DNA of 15,254 nt from Porticoccaceae bacterium UBA1989 (lineage in GTDB: Bacteria > Pseudomonadota > Gammaproteobacteria > Pseudomonadales > Porticoccaceae). Position 1 is the stretch's first letter; each line of letters begins with the position of its first letter. Position numbers and translations under genes: made by a program. The stretch covers positions 1-15,254 of the forward strand of contig DDDD01000012.1 of the NCBI GenBank assembly GCA_002335945.1. The letters run 5' to 3'. The notes below the pieces were generated by a model. That model was not told the DNA's origin, did not search any database, and saw nothing but the letters and a program-made list of their open reading frames with translations. Positions 12,441 to 15,254 of this stretch are shown piece by piece.

Positions 12441-13436
12441 ATGCAAAATTCTGCTACTGAAATGCTTACACCGCGCAATATAGACGTAACGTCTTACAAC
12501 TCAACCCATGCCAAGGTGGTTTTAGAGCCCCTAGAGCGTGGTTTTGGACACACATTAGGCAACGCACTGCGTCGCATTCTGCTGTCGTCTATGACTGGCT
12601 GTGCCATTGTTGAAGCTGAGATTGACGGTGTAGAACACGAATATAGCGCTATCGAAGGCGTTCAAGAAGACGTCATGGAAATCCTCCTCAACCTGAAAGG
12701 TGTTGCGGTAGTGATGGAAGGGCGTGACGAGACGACAGTCACCTTGAATGCTAAGGGTCCTGGTCCTGTTACTGCTGGTGATATCGAAGTGGATAGCCAT
12801 GTGGAAATCGTCAATCCAGATCATGTTATTGCTCACCTGTCTGAGAAGACTAGCATTAGCATGCAACTGCGAATTGTCCGCGGTCGTGGCTATCAGCCGT
12901 CCGATCAGCGTGGTAATGACGAAGAAAATAGCACTATTGGGCGTCTGCAGTTTGATGCATCGTTTAGCCCAATCTTTAAGGTGTCTTACAGCGTAGAGAG
13001 CGCCCGAGTTGAGAATCGTACAGATCTCGATAAGTTGGTTCTTGAGCTTGAGACCAATGGCACTATCGATCCTGAAGAAGCGATTCGTCGCGCAGCAACT
13101 ATTCTGCAACAGCAGATGGCAGTATTTGTTGACCTCCAGGGTGAGACAGCGGCTGAGCCAGAAGAAAAAGAAGAAGAGATCGATCCGATCTTGTTGCGTC
13201 CAGTTGATGATCTTGAGCTAACTGTTCGCTCTGCTAACTGCCTCAAAGCGGAAAGTATTTATTACATTGGTGATCTGATCCAGCGCACCGAAGTTGAATT
13301 GCTGAAAACACCTAATCTGGGTAAGAAATCACTTACTGAGATCAAAGATGTACTGGCGTTCCGTGGACTGTCTTTAGGGATGCGTCTTGAGAACTGGCCA
13401 CCAGCAAGCCTAAAAAGTGAACGCGAGCTAGTTTAA
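12441..13436 (+). CDS. rpoA: RNA polymerase alpha subunit
   Basis: The alpha subunit dimerises to start RNA polymerase assembly and binds UP elements and activators. It has 331 aa (E. coli 329). The N-terminal domain has LEPLERGFGHTLGNALRRILLSS in pieces at 28-50, with Arg45 at the position needed for assembly. An acidic linker (about 236-249, EKEEEID) leads to the C-terminal domain. There Arg263 in VRSANCL equals E. coli Arg265, the main DNA contact. KTPNLGKKSLTEIKD (289-303) follows. Tandem stops TAA TAG end the gene. AGG at 12431-12433 is a weak Shine-Dalgarno. Confidence 0.98.
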   Translation: MQNSATEMLTPRNIDVTSYNSTHAKVVLEPLERGFGHTLGNALRRILLSSMTGCAIVEAEIDGVEHEYSAIEGVQEDVMEILLNLKGVAVVMEGRDETTVTLNAKGPGPVTAGDIEVDSHVEIVNPDHVIAHLSEKTSISMQLRIVRGRGYQPSDQRGNDEENSTIGRLQFDASFSPIFKVSYSVESARVENRTDLDKLVLELETNGTIDPEEAIRRAATILQQQMAVFVDLQGETAAEPEEKEEEIDPILLRPVDDLELTVRSANCLKAESIYYIGDLIQRTEVELLKTPNLGKKSLTEIKDVLAFRGLSLGMRLENWPPASLKSERELV

Positions 13437-13448
13437 TAGCTTAGCTTT

Positions 13449-13478
13449 TATCTATAGATATCATTGCTGAGAAAGCAA
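13449..13478 (+). repeat. Palindrome and small hairpin between rpoA and rplQ
   Basis: The 61-nt gap holds a perfect 12-bp palindrome TATCTATAGATA (13449-13460). Next comes TTGCT (13464-13468) pairing with AGCAA (13474-13478) around GAGAA. The rplQ Shine-Dalgarno AAGGAA (13485-13490) follows. No function is known to me for either. Confidence 0.3.
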
Positions 13479-13497
13479 CGAATTAAGGAATTGAATC

Positions 13498-13899
13498 ATG
13501 CGTCATCGTTATGCCGGCCGCAAATTAAATAAGTCGGGCTCTCACAAAAGAGCCATGTTCCGCAATATGACAGCATCATTGGTCGAGCACGAGCTGATTA
13601 GAACCACTCTGCCCAAGGCTAAAGAGCTACGTCGTTATGCAGAGCCATTGATCACACTGGCTAAAGAAGACAGCGTTGCTAATCGTCGACTGGCTTTTGA
13701 CCGTCTGCGCAACAAGGCAACTGTTGGTAAGCTGTTTACCGATCTGGGTCCTCGTTACCAGGAGCGTCCAGGTGGTTACCTTCGCATCCTAAAGTGTGGC
13801 ATGCGTACAGGCGACAAAGCACCAATGGCGTATGTTGAGTTAGTTGGCCGTGTTATGGCTGATGTGACTGAGCAAGCTGTAGAAGTTGCTGCTGAATAA
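13498..13899 (+). CDS. rplQ: 50S ribosomal protein L17
   Basis: L17 lies at the tunnel exit side of the large subunit. The product is 133 aa (E. coli 127). It begins MRHRYAGRKLNKSGSHKRAMFRNM and continues with LVEHELIRTTLPKAKELRRYAEPLITLAK in pieces, both family signatures. The conserved GPRYQERPGGYLRILK lies at about 84-99. The extra length is an acidic C-terminal tail (TEQAVEVAAE). The Shine-Dalgarno AAGGAA is at 7-nt spacing. It is the last gene of the alpha block, 15 nt before the terminator stem. Confidence 0.97.
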   Translation: MRHRYAGRKLNKSGSHKRAMFRNMTASLVEHELIRTTLPKAKELRRYAEPLITLAKEDSVANRRLAFDRLRNKATVGKLFTDLGPRYQERPGGYLRILKCGMRTGDKAPMAYVELVGRVMADVTEQAVEVAAE

Positions 13900-13914
13900 G
13901 CGTTATAAAGCGTT

Positions 13915-13945
13915 AAAAAAGCCGAGCTACTAGCTCGGCTTTTTT
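13915..13945 (+). terminator. Intrinsic terminator of the alpha operon, probably bidirectional
   Basis: GCCGAGC (13921-13927) pairs perfectly with GCTCGGC (13933-13939) around TACTA. The stem is flanked by six As (13915-13920) and six Ts (13940-13945), so either strand presents a stem plus U run. It lies between rplQ and the convergent M13 peptidase gene and can terminate both. Confidence 0.95.
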
Positions 13946-14012
13946 GTGTCTGTTATTTATGGGTCTGGACTAAACCTGTACTAGGTCTGAATTAGATGTA
14001 GAGTAACGATGG

Positions 14013-15254
14013 CTACTGCCAGATTTGCACTCGTTCCTCTTCTGGTAGATACAGTGCATCGCCTTTGGTTACGCCATACGCCTTATAAAAGTCTGCCATA
14101 TTAGAGAACACACCATTAATACGATACTTGTCAGGGCTGTGGGGATCGGTCTTAACAATCAGCTCCATGATCTCATCGCGCCATTTGAGTCGGCTAGACT
14201 GGGCATTGCCAATAAAGAAACGCTCATCGCCGGTAAACCCATCAATCACAGGCGATGGTTTGCCCCTCAGCGACATTCGGTAAGCCTTCAGGGCGATGGC
14301 TGTGCCGCCTAGGTCGCCAATATTCTCTCCGAGTGTTAACTCACCATTGATAAATAGACCGGGCAGAGGTTCAAATTTATTAAACTGATTAACCAGGCTC
14401 TTAGTACGGGCTTCAAAGTTAGCTCTGTCTTGTTCTGTCCACCAACTTCTTAGATTGCCATCGCCATCGTACTTACTGCCCTGATCGTCGAAGCCATGGC
14501 CTATTTCATGGCCAATGGTCGTACCAATAGTGCCGTAGTTATAGGCATTGTCTGCCTGGGGCAAAAAGTTTGGCGCCTGAAGGTAGGCGGCAGGGAATAC
14601 AATTTCATTGAGCCCCGGGTTGTAGTAGGCATTGACCTGCTGGGGGGCCATAAACCATTCGTCTCGGTTAATGGGCTTACCCAGCTTACCGACGTTTTGA
14701 TTGTGGCCAAAGGTGCGGGCGCGCTTTATATTGCCCACTAAATCATCTGGTGCAACTTCCAGAGCGCTGTAGTCTTTCCACTTATCGGGGTAGCCTATTT
14801 TTGGGGTGAATTTAGAGAGTTTTACCAGAGACTGCTGTTTGGTTGCTTCCGTCATCCAGTCGAGGTTTTTGATGGAATCTGCGTAGGCTTCAATCAGATA
14901 ATCGACCATTTCGACCATGCGCGCTTTCGATTCCGGCGGGAAGTGTTTCTCCACATACAGCTGACCTAGCATCTCTCCCAGGTTGCCATTAATTGAGCCA
15001 ACCGCTCTGCGCCAACGGGCCTGCTGCTCCTGGCGACCCGACAATGTTTTGCCGTAGAACTCAAAGCGGGCATCTACAAAATTAGAGGACAGGTAGGGTG
15101 CAAAACCATTCACTAACTGAAGGCGAAGATAATCCTGCCAAACGGATACTGGTGTCTGTGCAAATAGATCGTTAACCGCCTGCATATAACTTGGCTGGCT
15201 AACAATGACATCATCCATATCCCCTACACCAATACCCTGTAAATAAAGGTCAAG
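14013..15254 (-). CDS. M13-family zinc metallopeptidase (PepO/neprilysin-like), C-terminal part
   Basis: The reading frame is open to the right edge of the window, so the 5' end lies outside. Visible are 413 C-terminal residues; the first ATG in view, at 15218, is internal. M13 peptidases are usually near 650-700 aa and degrade small peptides. Numbering from that Met, NAYYNP (196-201) is the substrate-binding motif, HEIGH (237-241) the HExxH zinc/catalytic motif, and GENIGDLGG (297-305) gives the third zinc ligand Glu298 and Asp302. HSPDKYRINGVFSNM follows near the C-terminus, which ends VQIWQ. The active site is complete. It converges on rplQ. A secretion signal cannot be assessed because the N-terminus is missing; bacterial members are often periplasmic or lipoproteins. 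Confidence 0.93.
   Translation of the reverse strand, partial: LDLYLQGIGVGDMDDVIVSQPSYMQAVNDLFAQTPVSVWQDYLRLQLVNGFAPYLSSNFVDARFEFYGKTLSGRQEQQARWRRAVGSINGNLGEMLGQLYVEKHFPPESKARMVEMVDYLIEAYADSIKNLDWMTEATKQQSLVKLSKFTPKIGYPDKWKDYSALEVAPDDLVGNIKRARTFGHNQNVGKLGKPINRDEWFMAPQQVNAYYNPGLNEIVFPAAYLQAPNFLPQADNAYNYGTIGTTIGHEIGHGFDDQGSKYDGDGNLRSWWTEQDRANFEARTKSLVNQFNKFEPLPGLFINGELTLGENIGDLGGTAIALKAYRMSLRGKPSPVIDGFTGDERFFIGNAQSSRLKWRDEIMELIVKTDPHSPDKYRINGVFSNMADFYKAYGVTKGDALYLPEEERVQIWQ

Noticed and set aside
12555..13109. 184-aa open frame on the - strand opposite rpoA
   Set aside because: Antisense to rpoA, no family resemblance; explained by codon bias of the real gene.
14496..14741. 81-aa + strand frame inside the M13 peptidase
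   Set aside because: Lies opposite the HEIGH active-site region of a clear peptidase gene and shows no protein family features.
1..15254. CRISPR arrays, insertion sequences, integrase or toxin-antitoxin genes, tRNA genes or a novel multigene system
   Set aside because: None seen; the window is almost fully filled by housekeeping ribosomal genes in their ancestral order, with no direct-repeat arrays or transposase-like frames.

Overview
This window is a bacterial ribosomal protein super-cluster: the 3' end of tuf (EF-Tu), then the S10, spc and alpha operons in classical order, all on the + strand, followed by a convergent gene for an M13-family zinc metallopeptidase that runs off the right edge. 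The proteins match the Escherichia coli family members in length and key motifs almost throughout (L2 273 aa, S4 206 aa, L22 110 aa, L5 179 aa, S10 103 aa). The gene order is the gammaproteobacterial one. Base composition looks moderate. I infer a free-living, probably marine gammaproteobacterium. The M13 peptidase neighbour and the diverged S10 leader argue against an enteric bacterium, but I cannot name a genus.

Layout: 1-61, last codons of tuf and its intrinsic terminator. 103-245, strong sigma70-type promoter and a short leader. 246-5320, S10 operon (rpsJ rplC rplD rplW rplB rpsS rplV rpsC rplP rpmC rpsQ). 5353-10899, spc operon (rplN rplX rplE rpsN rpsH rplF rplR rpsE rpmD rplO secY rpmJ). 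10900-11017, a gap holding a weak promoter candidate and a long leader hairpin. 11018-13899, alpha operon (rpsM rpsK rpsD rpoA rplQ). 13915-13945, a near-perfect intrinsic terminator that looks bidirectional. 14013-15254, C-terminal 413 residues of the M13 peptidase on the - strand.

The first 28 complete genes serve gene expression: 26 ribosomal proteins, the SecY translocon channel and the RNA polymerase alpha subunit. Most intergenic gaps are 1-40 nt and several genes overlap or nearly touch (rplD/rplW, rplP/rpmC, rpmC/rpsQ, rpmD/rplO, rplO/secY), consistent with translational coupling. Only 32 nt separate the S10 and spc blocks and I see no promoter there, so they are probably one transcript.

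I found no mobile element, CRISPR array, tRNA or unknown protein system. The points worth a second look are non-coding: a potentially three-way-junction RNA between rpsJ and rplC, the leader hairpin and ambiguous promoter before rpsM, a perfect inverted repeat at the end of secY, and a hairpin at the start of rplE where S8 control operates in E. coli.
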